A DNA stretch of 64,000 bases from contig NW_003314261.1 in the NCBI RefSeq assembly GCF_000143415.4, positions 806,001 to 870,000 of the forward strand. Direction: 5' to 3'. The stretch comes from Selaginella moellendorffii (Eukaryota > Streptophyta > Lycopodiopsida > Selaginellales > Selaginellaceae). The translations under genes were made by a program, and so were the position numbers. Of this stretch, positions 1-11,870 are shown piece after piece. How positions within the stretch are numbered: position 1 is the first letter of the stretch; every line of letters begins with the position of its first letter. Under the pieces are notes generated by a model that saw only the letters and a program-made list of their open reading frames with translations, had not been told where the DNA came from and searched no databases.

Positions 1-330
1 CTCCGTTTTGCGTGCTGGTCCTGGCATTGGGATGCTGGTTGCTCTAGGACTGTTCCAAGTCGCTCCAGGCCCCTGTCCCTTCGCTCCTTGGGCTGTATGC
101 TCGGGAGTTGCTCCGTGGTTCGGTTCCATCACTCCTTGGCGTCACGCTTGGGAGTTTGGCACCGTTCCTTCGTTCAGTGGCCCAAGGCCCTGAACCTCGG
201 GTTCCTATGGACACGTGGCATGGACACGTGGCATCTGTCACGTGGCACAAAGAGGGTTTAGGTTCCGCTTCGTGGTGTTATCCTATGGTAAATCACCATA
301 GGATAAAGGGTCAAAACCACGTGCGCTACA
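1..330 (+). repeat. E1 left (5') LTR, 3' portion only
   Basis: This is the last 330 bp of the LTR, ending GTGCGCTACA directly before the primer-binding site. It contains four CACGTG G-box cores at 212-217, 225-230, 239-244 and 318-323. It also has an 11-bp inverted repeat (279-289 against 295-305, TATCCTATGGT) with a 5-bp loop. These are candidate promoter or RNA-structure elements of the LTR; no activity is shown. Confidence 0.85.
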
Positions 331-332
331 TT

Positions 333-343
333 TGGTATCAGAG
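333..343 (+). other. E1 primer-binding site (tRNA-iMet type)
   Basis: TGGTATCAGAG lies 2 bp downstream of the LTR end. It matches the standard plant initiator-tRNA-Met primer site in its first 11 bases, and it fixes the plus orientation of the element. Confidence 0.8.
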
Positions 344-3300
344 GATGAGTCTCAGCGAGTACTATTCAATGAGATTGGGCAACTAGTCTCGTTGCATACG
401 CAGAGATGAAAACGATGATCCGAGTGGGTACACGTTTGGGTGCTAAGACTTCGCATTCGTTTCTTGGGATAGGTTTTGGTTACCTTTTTGTTCCATATTA
501 TGTGAGCTTGCTCTTGGGCTCATAGGGTGGACTGAGTTGTTCCGGTTGCACGAGTTTGCGCTTGGGCTCGTGAGTGAGGCACATTAGCAACTCAAGGTTA
601 CACTTTGAGTTGGCAGGATTAATGTTAGCCTATCGGTGGTTCCATGAGTTATTCCTTGTACCATGGGTGAAAGCAAACCTACCTGGGTTTGCTATGAGTG
701 GCAAATAGGCTGGTCCGTAGCTGTTTAGCACGGCACTAGTGGATCCTTCCTAGGCATGATTATAATTGGATCAGTCAAGACTGTAGGGAATAGTCTATTG
801 GTTCAAGTAATCATTGCCGTGCTCTCTCATAAACTTTTCTTGGATTGAACTGAAGGCAGTGCGAAAGTAAGCTTGAGGTTTGGTCAAAGATGAGACCGAA
901 AAGAGAGTCATCGAGGACGGAGGATCAAATACGTAAATCATTTTCTCTTCTTGGAGAGATGATTTGCAACGAGGTGTTAACTCATTGCTTGTGTTCACAT
1001 TATGCAATCAAGAGTCCCTACCTTGATGCATGTTGGAAGTGATGGTCTTACAAGTGGTGAGTTATGGGATGGATAGTGGTGAAACACTAAACCATTTTGT
1101 CTAGGCTCGCTATTGAAAGACTTGGGTTGCAATGCTCAATTCTTTTCCTGGGAACCTTGCTATTGCTCCTTGAGTAGCTTGGTGTTGGATTAGTGTTGAG
1201 TTTGGTCGGAAAGAGAGTGGCATGAGCTTGTCTGTGTTGTGAACAAAAGTTAGTGGTGTTGGGTGTCGTAAACCTCTATTGGTGGAGTGTGGCATTTATG
1301 TTGCATTTTGGTCGAATCGAGTTGACACTTGATACTCACATAAACATTTGTAGTAATGACATTGGCATTGCTCGTGGTGTTGCTCAATTGATGATCAAGT
1401 CATTGTGATGCTTATATCATATCCATGTGATAAAGAGTAATGCGTTTACGAAGTTGCTTGGGTAAATGATGATCAACCCCAAAGTGGTTGATGGAGAAGG
1501 TAGTCTACTTGCACGAAGTAGCATTGTAGTAACTTTGACTGGATTCTCAATGGTGGTCCATTATGCTAAGCTTATGTTGGTACCTTATTTCCTAGAGTTT
1601 GCCCATTAAGATGTTGGAAAAGGGTTATAGCATTCATTTGCTATGGCTTGTTGGTTGATCCGTTAACACTTGGAGTAGATTATTGGATGGAGAAGGTGTG
1701 AGGTTGATGCATTGACATCACTAGCACTTGTGTTAGTGGAAGTGGCATTGTTGATTCGAGTGATGAGGAATTTTCCTTAGAGCTTGATTTTCCATGTCAT
1801 TTTTCTTGTTAGTGTTTTGGCTTCACATTGGATCTTGAAGGTGGTTGAAGAAGAGTGTTAGTGCAATGTGGATATCTGATGATGTGGTCTTTGTGATCAA
1901 GCCTTGGATGCTCATTTTGCACTTTGCGGATGTCGGTGTTGGATATCGGTTAGATGGGCAAAGATGTTCGATGCTTAAGCATATTTTTGGATCATGAGAA
2001 GTTTTGTTGAGGTGAACCTATGTGGAGTTGTTAGTAGGAGGAAGTTGGTTGAGTCTTGAAAGTTTGCAATTCTGGATTGAGAGTCATTCTTTATCTAGGA
2101 TGGGAAATTTTCCACAAATTTTCTTAGACTTTTCCAATGGCTGATCTATTGATCATTTTGTCCGAAAACCATTCCGTTTTCGTAGGCCAGTACAAACTAG
2201 TGAAGGGGTTGGAGTTGACTTCGGTTAGCTTAGACCTTGGTAGGTAGTTTGTATGATGCAACCCAAAAGGGATGCTGACTTTTGGGGCTAAGGCAATTGA
2301 GTTGGATAGAGTATGGAGTTGGTGTAGAAAAGTGGCCGTTGCACTTTTCTAAGAAAGGTGACCCTTGTGCCTGTCTTCTATAGTGTTCTGCTTGGTGGTA
2401 GGTTGCACCTTGCATTTCATTAGACTCTATGAGAGTAGTGAGCTCTCACTGATCTTGACTTGGTCTTGGTGGCCTTGCGCCTTGGCTGAGGATGGTGATG
2501 TCCAACTTAGTTGTTTGAGTTTGAGATGTTGGTACCCATACTATAGCTTTGTCTACGAGGAGGTTGTGTACCAATATAGATCCATCTCATGGTCTTCACT
2601 TTAGTTTTAGCTGAGTGTTGATCATGCATAGCTAGCCTCTTCAAAGCATGCTCAGAGCTATTGGCTAAATGCATTGGTGAGCTTATTGCAGTTGAGTTGG
2701 ATTCGAGTGGTCATTTAGTTTGTGCTTGTCAATGAACTTTTATCTCATACCGAAGGTATCACGTTCATGTTGGACAAGTGTATGACTCGATGACGTGAGT
2801 TTAGTGTTTGGGTCTTGTAAAGACAAGTTGAAAGAGTGATTGTTAGTTGCTTTGCGACTAATGATTGCTTGTAGACTTTGTCAAAAGACTGTTGACACTT
2901 ACTTCACTCGATGATGATTTAGCAATGATAGGTTTGCTTTACTGGATGGTGTTGCGGAGGATCGTGTCGTTAGACTTACATGGTTTTTCCATGTTGACAT
3001 GTTGACTCTATCTCTGTCGATATCATTTGGTTGCATTTAGTTCGTGGTGTTGGATTTCATTGAGTCTTGGATGTGGTGACTCACTCCTTGAGGAAGTGTA
3101 ATCTGTAACTGGGTTTTGCTAAAGGATTGGTCTCGGTTACTAATTAAAGTATCTTCGACCTTGGTTAACTTGGTTGCTGGAAAGCTCCGAGTGGTGATTC
3201 ACTCATGCTTTCTTCTAGCTTTGTTTTGGTGTTGATGGCATTGAAGTGATGCTTTGTCATTGACATTGTTGATATTGAGATCTGAGTGAAATGAGATATC

Positions 3301-5892
3301 CTTCCAAAGATTGATATTGAGTTTCATTAGTCTTGATGAATATAGTGTTGATGATTTGGCTATAGCTTTGTGTTGTTGGCATTCGTGCATTTGCTAGTTA
3401 GCAACTGTGTTGACGTTCAAACGAACTGAGTGGCAAGTTGAGTTAGTTGTGTTCTAGACGAGATTATTTAGTAGAGGGTTGAGCTTTAGCTTTTCCTTGA
3501 AAAGTGATTTAGTCGTGGACTATGCTAACTCTACGAGAAGAAGAGTTAGTGATCAATATTAGAATGTTGAGTCCTTGCTGGATTTGAGTTCGGAATATAG
3601 CAATCATTAATGATTCTTTTTGAGCTTGTTATGAAGTGAGTTGCGTCTTGCTATAGATGGATTCATGGAGGATCGTTTGATGATCACTTGTTAAGCATAG
3701 CTTCGTTATGCTTAGCTTTTGGATTGATGCAGAAATGCTCTTCATTAGCTTTGGCATTATGAAGTTTGGCTTATGGATGTGTTGAGGAAGATATTGTGGG
3801 TTGCACCATGATTTCTTCTTTAGCATTGAAGTTAGCTTCTATGAGACTCGTGATCATTATTAGGCAAGACTTAGTTATAGGCTTCTTCGAGCTTTTGGTT
3901 CTTGAGTTTTGTGCTCATTGTTCCATTTGTTTGAAGTTGTTGGGGGAAGGCATTTTGGCTCATTAGCTTCGATTGAAGTTAGTTTTTGCATCTGGCAATC
4001 ATTGGTGATGATTGACTATCATCTAGGGTATTTGATTGTCCTTATCACAAGTTTTGCTTGATTATTGTTGGTTTGGAATTATTTGCTATTCTTCGGGATG
4101 GTAGATTCTTTCTTCAACGATGATTATACATCACTACATTGATGGGCTAATTGACGATCTTTCATGATAGTTGGTTGTTCTCTTTGATGGCTTTTGGCTT
4201 TTTGCAATACCACATGTTCTTTGTGGTTTGCTCTGGATTGGTCTCTTGGGTTTAAGACATCAGTAGGATGTTGCTAACACTTGCTTAGGCAACTTGAGTT
4301 CCTTGGTATTGTTGGCTGGGATCTATTCAGATTGGCTTTTGTGATAGTTAGCAGGCATGAGTGTTTGTTGGTCTTCCCACATTCATTCTCTTCTGTTGAT
4401 TATTGCTCGAGTTAGTTTTGATAGATTTGGATGTTATTTCCTTTGGGTGATACATTCGCGAGCATTGTGCTTGTTAGTCAATGATACTTTGTGTTCTTTG
4501 AGTTCTCTCTAGTAAGTTGTTGGCTTACTGTCTGCTATCTTCGGTAGTTAAGTTTTATCATTGCGTTTACTTGATGATATACTTGCTATTGAATTTTGTT
4601 GGATGGTGCATCCTATGTTTTCCAATGATAGTGATCTTGGTGGTTCCTATACTGTAATACTAGTTTATCGGATGATAACTTACTTGGAATACTTTTGTGT
4701 TCTAATCTAAGCTTTATTCCCTGATAATTAAATCTCTAAAATATCATTGTCTATGACTTTGATATTGTCCATCTATTGATCTTTGAGTTTGGGCCAGTAA
4801 TGGGCAGACTGGCTTCTGCACTTCGTGTGCATGGTGAAATCTCTAGTCATGGGGTAGCTACTGTCGACTGGTCACATAACCCGCCTCTTTATCGATGTTC
4901 CTTATTCCGTTGAAAGGGCATGACCGTGTAAACAACTCTAAACTGCCTGTTTACAATAGTCTATCTAAACCTTACCGACGGGTTTGGTTTCTTTGCTTAG
5001 GAGGGTAGGGGCCTCTGGCTTCTCTCTCTATGTTCCTGCGGGTAGGGCATATCACACTTTTGTAAGCTAGGTGACTCCCAGAGCAGCAGGGGTGGCTGAC
5101 TCCGTTGGTCATTTCCTTGTCGGCGACGGCCGGAAGGTGTCTGAGCTGGTAGCGCATCCGCGTTAGACAAAGAGGTTGCCCCCTAACTCATTTAAGTTGG
5201 TGCATTTCTCACATAGTGTGAGTACCGTGAACTTTTTCTGGAGTTGTTTCCTTGGCAGTATTCTAGACTGGAGTATGCATCGACGAGGACGTCGATCTTC
5301 CCTAGGGGGGGAGAGTGTCGCGCATGTGACTTCGGGTATCGAAAGTTACCTGTCGACCAGTCCTTACGGACACTCTTACCTTACTGCCACGATGGCAGGA
5401 GGTCGGTATTGATGGACCCTTTATTAGTCCCTCTTGTTCAAGTGTTAGTAAACTGGACTTTGCATCTGTACTTGGCCGGATGAGCATAAGGAAGGAATTC
5501 CTAAGTGTCTATTTAGCTGAGCATACTCGGCCCGGCTTGTTAGTTCTCTTTTGCTCTGTCTTGCACTGGCTTGACAAGAACCCTCGCGTATTGAGATTGG
5601 TCCCTCAATATCGCTACATGATAGCTTACCGTGTCTGCCAAACACCATCGCTATCATGCCCTTTGTGTTAGTCTCAAATTGTCCCAGATGCTATTTATGG
5701 AAAGTGTCTAGATTTGCTCATTTGGCATATCTTCGGAATGTAGAGGTCGGCCTGAACACAATGGTGTTCGTCCTGTGTCCAAATTCGCATTCTAAGGACA
5801 TTCCATATTTAGTAAGTTTTAAGCTTGTCCCAGAGACTAACTCCTGATACTAAGGGAGGCTTGGGGTGAAAGCCCAAAGCGTGTGTTCCTCA

Positions 5893-5921
5893 AGGGGGGG
5901 GGGGATATGGGGGGTTCCAAA
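5893..5921 (+). other. E1 polypurine tract region
   Basis: A run of eleven or more G followed by ATATGGGGGG lies just upstream of the right LTR start at 5922. It is in the right place for second-strand priming. The same tract is present as its complement next to the older copy at 47262-47295. Confidence 0.6.
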
Positions 5922-6447
5922 TGTATAGTAGGGATAGTGGGTAGGTCGGGCATGGCCGACCAACCTGAGGCATAGTCTAGCTCCCGCTTGCGTGCCTGTC
6001 CTTGTTCTGCGTCCGGCTTGGGTCTAAGCCCAAGTTCCATTCCATGCTAGCTGGTGGAGTACCCATGTCCTCGCGTTAGGCCACCGGTATGCCGAAATAG
6101 CGCCAAACTCCGTTTGGCTCCGTTTTGCGTGCTGGTCCTGGCATTGGGATGCTGGTTGCTCTAGGACTGTTCCAAGTCGCTCCAGGCCCCTGTCCCTTCG
6201 CTCCTTGGGCTGTATGCTCGGGAGTTGCTCCGTGGTTCGGTTCCATCACTCCTTGGCGTCACGCTTGGGAGTTTGGCACCGTTCCTTCATTCAGTGGCCC
6301 AAGGCCCTGAACCTCGGGTTCCTATGGACACGTGGCATGGACACGTGGCATCTGTCACGTGGCACAAAGAGGGTTTAGGTTCCGCTTCGTGGTGTTATCC
6401 TATGGTAAATCACCATAGGATAAAGGGTCAAAACCACGTGCGCTACA
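5922..6447 (+). repeat. E1 right (3') LTR, full length 526 bp
   Basis: The LTR starts TGTATAGTAG and ends GTGCGCTACA, giving TG...CA ends with TGTA/TACA inverted tips. The last 330 bp equal window positions 1-330 apart from one base. The next bases, CCAATGAC, match uninterrupted sequence at 47635 in the other copy of the block, which fixes the element end. Confidence 0.85.
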
Positions 6448-6603
6448 CCAATGACACAAGTTTCTCAAACCAGGCCGAGTATGCTCAGCAAGAAACACAT
6501 AGGGTTCCTACCTTATGTTTATCCAATCTAAGTTCATGTTCATTGACCAGTTTCTCAACTAGCTCAAGTGGGAACTGATAACGAGTTCAGCAATACCGAC
6601 CTC
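6448..6603 (-). mobile_element. Remnant of an older minus-strand E1 copy
   Basis: This stretch resembles the reverse complement of E1 interior sequence around 5400-5560; for example GGCCGAGTATGCTCAGC matches the complement of 5517-5533. In the duplicated block at 47635-47873 the same remnant is about 80 bp longer, so this copy has lost its inner end. The young E1 element therefore inserted into, or beside, an older E1 relic. Confidence 0.65.
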
Positions 6604-7903
6604 CATAAACACGAGTGCTACATCCATTTGCCATAACCACTATATAAATTATTGAGCTCTTTTCCACAGGTAAACCAAGTTTCTACACCACCTTGGAGCT
6701 TAAAAAGTTGTGAGTAGCACTTGGATCGAAAAGAATACTAATAACACTACCCTGAATGTCCCCTTTGGCCTTCATAAGTTAATTGCGCATAGAACCATTA
6801 ATGTCTATAGAGTTGATACAAACTTGAGATTGAGATTCTTGAACTTGTGCCATAGGGCATGGAAGAGCCACCATAGTAGATGCCTGAGCTATATCCATGA
6901 TGGATTCCACCATATTCATCTTAATATTCTTTGATCCCTTTACAAGAGGACAATCCTTGCCATAATATTTAGCCTTCTGACAATGAAAACAATTGCCCTC
7001 CACATTATCTTTCTCTCGCTGGTCCAAATAATATCTTTTGGCCACATTACTATCTCCATTCTTTGAGCCACAATGGAACAATAGTTATTTCTTCCCCAAA
7101 GATGAAGTATTGGTAGGTTAGTCATTACATTAACCAGAGTTGACCAAATTGACGGTTTGGGTGAAAAGATTTGGGCTTTAGTGATAGCATTAGTTGATGT
7201 TGCTAGAAAATCCTTCTTGACTTTCTGTTGCACATTTAATGAGCTCAATCCTTTGATGAAACATTGCACCTTTAGCAGCTCATTATAAGTGCCCATGAAA
7301 CTAAGGCAAAGATCACATACATATCTAAAAACAAAGTCCCTTGCTAGATCTTTAACAGCTGGTTCACAAAATAACCTCTTCAAGCTTCTTGACAACTGAA
7401 GTGTGGAAAACTTTCATCAAATCAACTTAAGAAATTGGCTTCGGATTAGCTTTGATGTAACTCTTTCATCACGAAAAAGCATGGCCCGTAAGCTTCGTTA
7501 CAAAAAAATCAATTTTCACTTTTTCTTTATAAAGATTGTGAGACTAACAACTTTCCCATAATTCTAAACTTTTTGACTATCATAAACATTCAATAATGAC
7601 TTTCATTCCATGATACCATATGCTTGATATACCAATAGTAATCATAGATATGAGATTGAGTTAATCCTTAAGGGTCCATGTGAAGCAAGAAATTTTTAAT
7701 AAGATTGATAGAATCCTTAACCTCTTTTATGTTGCTTTGAACCTCAGAAATCTAATGTCCTTGCCGCACAACAACATCATCAAAAGTCTCTTCTTCATCA
7801 TCATATAGCCATCATCACTATCATCACTAACACCATACTCCTCATTAGGATCAATATCTTGCTCACTTGCCATCCTTAAAAGAACGTGCTGCTCCAATAC
7901 CGA
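6604..7903 (-). pseudogene. GY: old Ty3/gypsy element, gag and protease remains (copy 1)
   Basis: Minus-strand frames between 7395 and 6604 give a retroviral-type gag core, then a zinc-knuckle-like CFHCQKAKYYGKDCP (about 6960-6995). The usual histidine is lost, though copy 2 keeps an H one position later. Next comes a retropepsin-like ILFDPSATHNFLSS near 6690-6760, where the D-S/T-G core has become D-P-S and a stop follows a few codons on. Frames are broken throughout. A primer-site-like complement (GCTGCTCCAATACCG, about 7888-7902) sits at the 5' end. The region from 7400 to 7880 is presumably gag leader; I recognise nothing more in it. Confidence 0.75.
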
Positions 7904-7980
7904 TGAAACAAATAAGAGTGAACCCTCATTATAGCTTTAAATCCCACAGGCCATAGAATATTCTTAGAATAATCCTGTGG
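7904..7980 (-). repeat. GY 5' LTR remnant
   Basis: A short stretch lies between the GY primer-site-like sequence and the formin FH1 region. It contains an imperfect inverted repeat (CCACAGG...CCTGTGG enclosing GAATATTCTTAGAAT). Related sequence occurs at the other GY edge at 23640-23710, and a near-identical copy is at 49176-49252. True LTR limits cannot be set by eye. Confidence 0.4.
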
Positions 7981-9364
7981 CAGCTAAATTCCCTCGAGGC
8001 AATGGTGGCAGAGGAAGCGGCAGTGGGGCAGTTGAATTCCCTTGAGGCAGTGGTGGAGGAGGCAGAGGTGGTGGTGGCGGTGGCAGCTTTGCAGTAAAAC
8101 TTGGAAGCTCGAACAGAAGTGGTGGAGGAGGCAGAGGAGGGGGATGACCAGCAACAGAAACTACTGGTGGTGGTGGTGGTGGTGGTGGTGGTGGAGCAGG
8201 AGGTGGAGACTGCAAAATAGCCAACCTCCGAGGTGGTGGAGTGGTGAAGGAGTACCTGGTGCGAAGCTAGGGTTAAACGATAACGTTGGACTTGTCCACC
8301 GTGACACCCCTAACTGATAATCAAAACGGGCGATGATGGAGGAGGTGGTGGTACTGGAAATAAGTGTCCACTCGTCGTCCGCTGCCGCTAGTGCTGCTCT
8401 ATCCATTGGAAGTCTCCTGTCCTCAAACCCATTGCCAACCGTGGTCAGCTGCTGTCTCTGCCACCGTCTAACCAGTCCCCGCAACTGAAGAGCTCCTGGA
8501 CCTTGGCAAAAGCTTCCATCGGCAAGCCACCTTTCTCTTCCATCAGCGCACAGGCGCCACAGGGGACGAAAATCCATCCGTCTCGCGAAAAGAAAAGATT
8601 GATTTTGCCAAAATTGGTTCAGCTTTGCTTGCTTACCTCTGGTCGGGAGTCCTTGGAGAAGCACTCCTTCCCGTTCCAGAGTATGTCAATGTCGTCCCGG
8701 TTGAGCATCAGGATGTTGGAGCGGATGAACGCGGTGTTAAACATGACCCAGAACATCATCTCCTCCCGGTCTGACTCCAAGTCCAAGTGGATGCACTCGA
8801 GAACCACACCCCCTTGCACGGCACACTGTACATCGATCTTCATCACATCACAATCTGTCTGGAAGCTGGAACACACAAGAGCATTACTGACCAAAGCAAA
8901 AGAAAACAAGCTCACCACCTTACCGGTCGATAATGCCGCTCTTCTTTCCCAAGGCAAAGAGCATCCTCATCGTCCTGTTCAACGCTTTCGATCGGGGATC
9001 TCTTCCATAAATGCGGCCCCTCGTCCGGATCGGAAGCTGGCACCACTTTGAGGATGAGGCAGTCGAGGCTGAGCGAGTGTTGTTCCTTCTAGCAATGTAC
9101 TGGAGATATCTCAGCTGCCATCGGATTGGGAGGAGTGAGCAGCTGCATCAATCCCTTTGGAGCCTCCCGGTGGAGCATATCGAGCGTCTTGAATTCGCCC
9201 GTGTACATCTTCCTGTAGATGAGAAAGCTGGCGAGAATGAACGCCAGCAGCAGCCATCCCCCCCTCTCGCAGTGCACCAGGACGATGTTTTGCTGCCTCT
9301 CCTCACAGCCGTCGGACCACATATAGATCAAACGATCCAATTAAACAACCATTCCTCCCGTTAA
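7981..9364 (-). pseudogene. Class II formin, 5' half (PTEN-like, C2, FH1), copy 1
   Basis: Read on the minus strand, 9340-9089 is the C-terminal half of the PTEN-like domain (HCERGGW...LLAFILASFLIYRK...HREAPKGLMQLL). 8930-8620 is the C2 domain (CDVMKIDVQCAVQG...MMFWVMFNTAFIRSNILMLN). 8220-7981 is proline-rich FH1. Such proteins nucleate actin filaments, and the PTEN-like/C2 part binds membrane lipid in plant class II formins. The copy is broken: the PTEN-like exon has lost roughly its first 150 codons, so 5'-UTR-like sequence runs straight into the GGCAGCAAAAC segment, and FH1 ends in the GY insertion with no FH2 beyond. The linker around 8300-8660 is not in one clean frame. Confidence 0.85.
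8166..8194. repeat. (GGT)n microsatellite in formin FH1
   Basis: Nine GGT units plus GG encode part of the polyproline run on the minus strand. Copy 2 has one unit fewer at 49456-49481, a length difference between the duplicates. Confidence 0.9.
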
Positions 9365-9435
9365 AAATGGCCACATCATCCAGGGACTCTTTGGCTTTGC
9401 ACTGAGTCTTTGCTAGGGACGCTTTGATTTGAGCG

Positions 9436-11697
9436 GTGATGGAGAATGGCGGTCCTCTCTCCAAGAAGGAGAGATGGAAGCGGCGCTCTACGGAATGCCA
9501 GCATTCTAGGGCAAGGCGCTGGATCGCGAGCTGGCCTCTTCCGGCATTCCAAGCCCTGCTACATTTTCTCCTCGGGACCGTCGCCTTCTTCCTCACCTTG
9601 GCGGCCAGCGAGAATGTAGGTTGAGTTGAGGCGCTCACGCTCGATCTCGCAGGATTTCGCCGGTGTCTGGCCGATTTTCGACGCGGCACACTCTTGCGAC
9701 TTCCGGAAAGTACAGTAATACGCATGCTTTCGCTGTGTTTCCGGTTCGTGTTAGAGTCCTCAAAGGGATGGAAATTCCTTTCTTTGCAGATTGTCCAGGG
9801 TCTTATCAACGAGCTAGAGGCTCAAGGGGCTTTACCTCGGAGTAGCTCTCGGGTTTCCTCGCTAGCTACATGCTGTGGTCAGAGGTGGGTCTTGTTTTGC
9901 CTCCGTGGTTCCTATGATTGAATTTTTTTCGTTTTTTCCTTCTCTAGATTTGTGGAGCTATTATGGCAGCTCTCGGCCCACGCTCTGCGAGAAGTTCATG
10001 GACGGAACTTCCCAGCGGATGTTGCTGAGAACCCTTTGCCAGCGTCGCTCGCGGAAGTCATCACGCAAAATTCACATGCATCAGCACTCCTTGCCGTGAC
10101 AAAGGTGGAGTGCTGATTGGTAGATTTGGTTGATTTGTTGATTGTTGGAACTTAAGTGTTTTGGCAGGCACGTATTGCTCTAGAGCGTAGGCGAGGTGCG
10201 TCTGCGGCCATGCATAAACAAGCGTTGTGGTCCGGTCTAGCTCATGACGTGATACCGGGTATCTGACTTCTTTTTTCTGCCTGCTTTGAATTCGACTAAC
10301 TTGTCGATTACACTGAACGGAGGCTTATTTACATCAAGAGCTGGAGAAAATGCAGGAGCTTTAAAGTTCTAGAGCATTTGCAAATCAAAAATTACTGTCA
10401 GCGTCTCGAGCTACAACGCATTGGGAGTCTCTTCTAAAACATACTGGTCAGTTCGTAATTCTTGGATTTTTTGATGTTCTTATTTTTGTCTGATTTTGTG
10501 TTGATTGTAGAGAGGCACGACAAACTAGCAAGCGGCCCTATAGAAGACTTGATTGCTCATCGTGACCACAGGTGTTTAATCTTTTGGTTCCTGGATTTTG
10601 TTTGACGCTGTGCTTATAGATGGATCGGCTTTGCGTGTGACCATCCACCGAGGGATGAATGTCATTCCAAGTTCGTGAGCTCCAATGACGAGGACTGCAA
10701 TCGGCAACTAGAAAAGCAGGAGAGTGACGACGAAGCCAGAACAGACAGGGCAGTTAAAGGGTCGAGCCCGCTTGATGTTGCTGAAGTTATTAGACGGTGG
10801 ACCCATGCTTTGCAACGCATACACAAACAAGCTCAAAAGCTGGTAAAAACTTTAGCTGTGTCTAACTTGCTTACATGACTGGAATTGTCGTACAGTCACG
10901 AAGGCACTTCCTAATCTTATAAATGCGGTGGATGCTTGTGAGGGACACACAAGCATTACGGGCAACGTTAGCGGAGCAAAAACAACACATCTCAAATATG
11001 CAGGTATTAGATTCTTCTTGCGGTTATTTGTTTGTTTAAAAAGGACTTATTCTTCAGGTGCTCATTTCGCAGCTAAAGGAAACCACTCCAGGAATGGAAG
11101 CAAACATTAACAAAGTCCGTCAACATGTCAATCACTCTGCGGTTTCTTCTGCCTCTCAAGCTGTTTTCGCTGGGTATAGCGTGTATTCTGACTCTGCACT
11201 TTCCTCTCAAGTACGTGACCACCTTGTTTGAGCCATGTTCTGACTAGCTTTAGCAGGACGTGACTTCGGACTGTGTTGCTGACGATAGAGGCACTCCTGG
11301 ACCTCTAGAACTGGCACCTCCAAGCCCGACACTAAAGCTTCCTCAGCTGCCAACACTGTTTTCGCCGTTTTCTCTTTTGCACAAAGGTGGTGACGACGAT
11401 GATTTGGACCTCCGCCCGTCTTCACTGGCTTTCTCTGACCACAAGGACTACGAAGGTATTCTAAAATGCAATGTCTTATATATCGACTATGCCGGCTTTT
11501 ATATTCCAGATGATTTCAAAGAATTGTGGCAAGCAGTTCACGAAGCCGCACTCTCAAAGCCTGTTGAGGCTGCGACTGAGAACACCAGCACCAGTAACAC
11601 GACCTCAGAGCACTATTTCACGCCTTTGACTGTACAAAAGGAAAGCGTCAATCCAACAAGCACTGTGGTTTCCAGGACCAGGACGACGACTTGGTAG
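9436..11697 (+). pseudogene. AUG6: Augmin complex subunit 6 (AUG6/HAUS6-like), copy 1
   Basis: Spliced plus-strand exons match plant AUG6, a subunit of the augmin complex that recruits gamma-tubulin to microtubules. Likely exons: about 9640-9709 ([11 protein letters not shown]), 9790-9884 ([20 protein letters not shown]), 9949-10104 ([17 protein letters not shown]), 10168-10250 ([16 protein letters not shown]), about 10322-10440 (AYLHQELEKMQEL), 10511-10571 (LASGPIEDLIAHRDHR), 10620-10842 ([18 protein letters not shown]), 10896-11003, 11057-11210, 11257-11455 and 11510-11692. Most junctions are GT...AG. It is probably dead: an in-frame stop follows MQEL, the segment after DHR does not continue the family motif, and no intact N-terminus is visible. 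The stop is shared with copy 2. It lies head-to-head with the formin gene. Confidence 0.8.
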
Positions 11698-11870
11698 GTG
11701 CGTTTTACACTCTGTTTCTTTTCTGTCGTGATTTCACTCTGGGCATTTTATGATTCCAATCCAGCTCCGGCAGCCACATCAACATCGCCATGAGTTTTGC
11801 AGCTGCTCAACACAGTCACCCACGAGACTCCATCAGGCTCAAAAGGAATGGTTGTCAGCAAAGCTAGGCC

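Larger units (their letters stand above)
1..6447 (+). mobile_element. E1: young non-coding LTR retroelement (LARD-like)
   Basis: Positions 1-330 repeat at 6118-6447 with a single mismatch (G at 172, A at 6289), so the two LTRs are almost identical and the insertion is young. The left LTR is cut by the window edge. An initiator-tRNA-Met primer site follows the left LTR, and a G-rich tract precedes the right LTR, which starts TGTATAG and ends GCTACA. The 5.6-kb interior (331-5921) has no open frame above about 90 codons on either strand, and I recognise no gag, protease, RT or integrase. It is strongly T/G-rich on the plus strand. This fits a large non-autonomous LTR derivative that needs another element's proteins. 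An older minus-strand copy lies at 46744-47873. Confidence 0.85.

Noticed and set aside
331-5921. Hidden gag-pol in the E1 interior
   Set aside because: No frame above about 90 codons and no RT, integrase or zinc-knuckle motif seen on either strand; a profile search could still find very decayed traces.
8042-8317. Trp/Arg-rich plus-strand open frame
   Set aside because: Antisense of the formin FH1 polyproline region and its GGT microsatellite.
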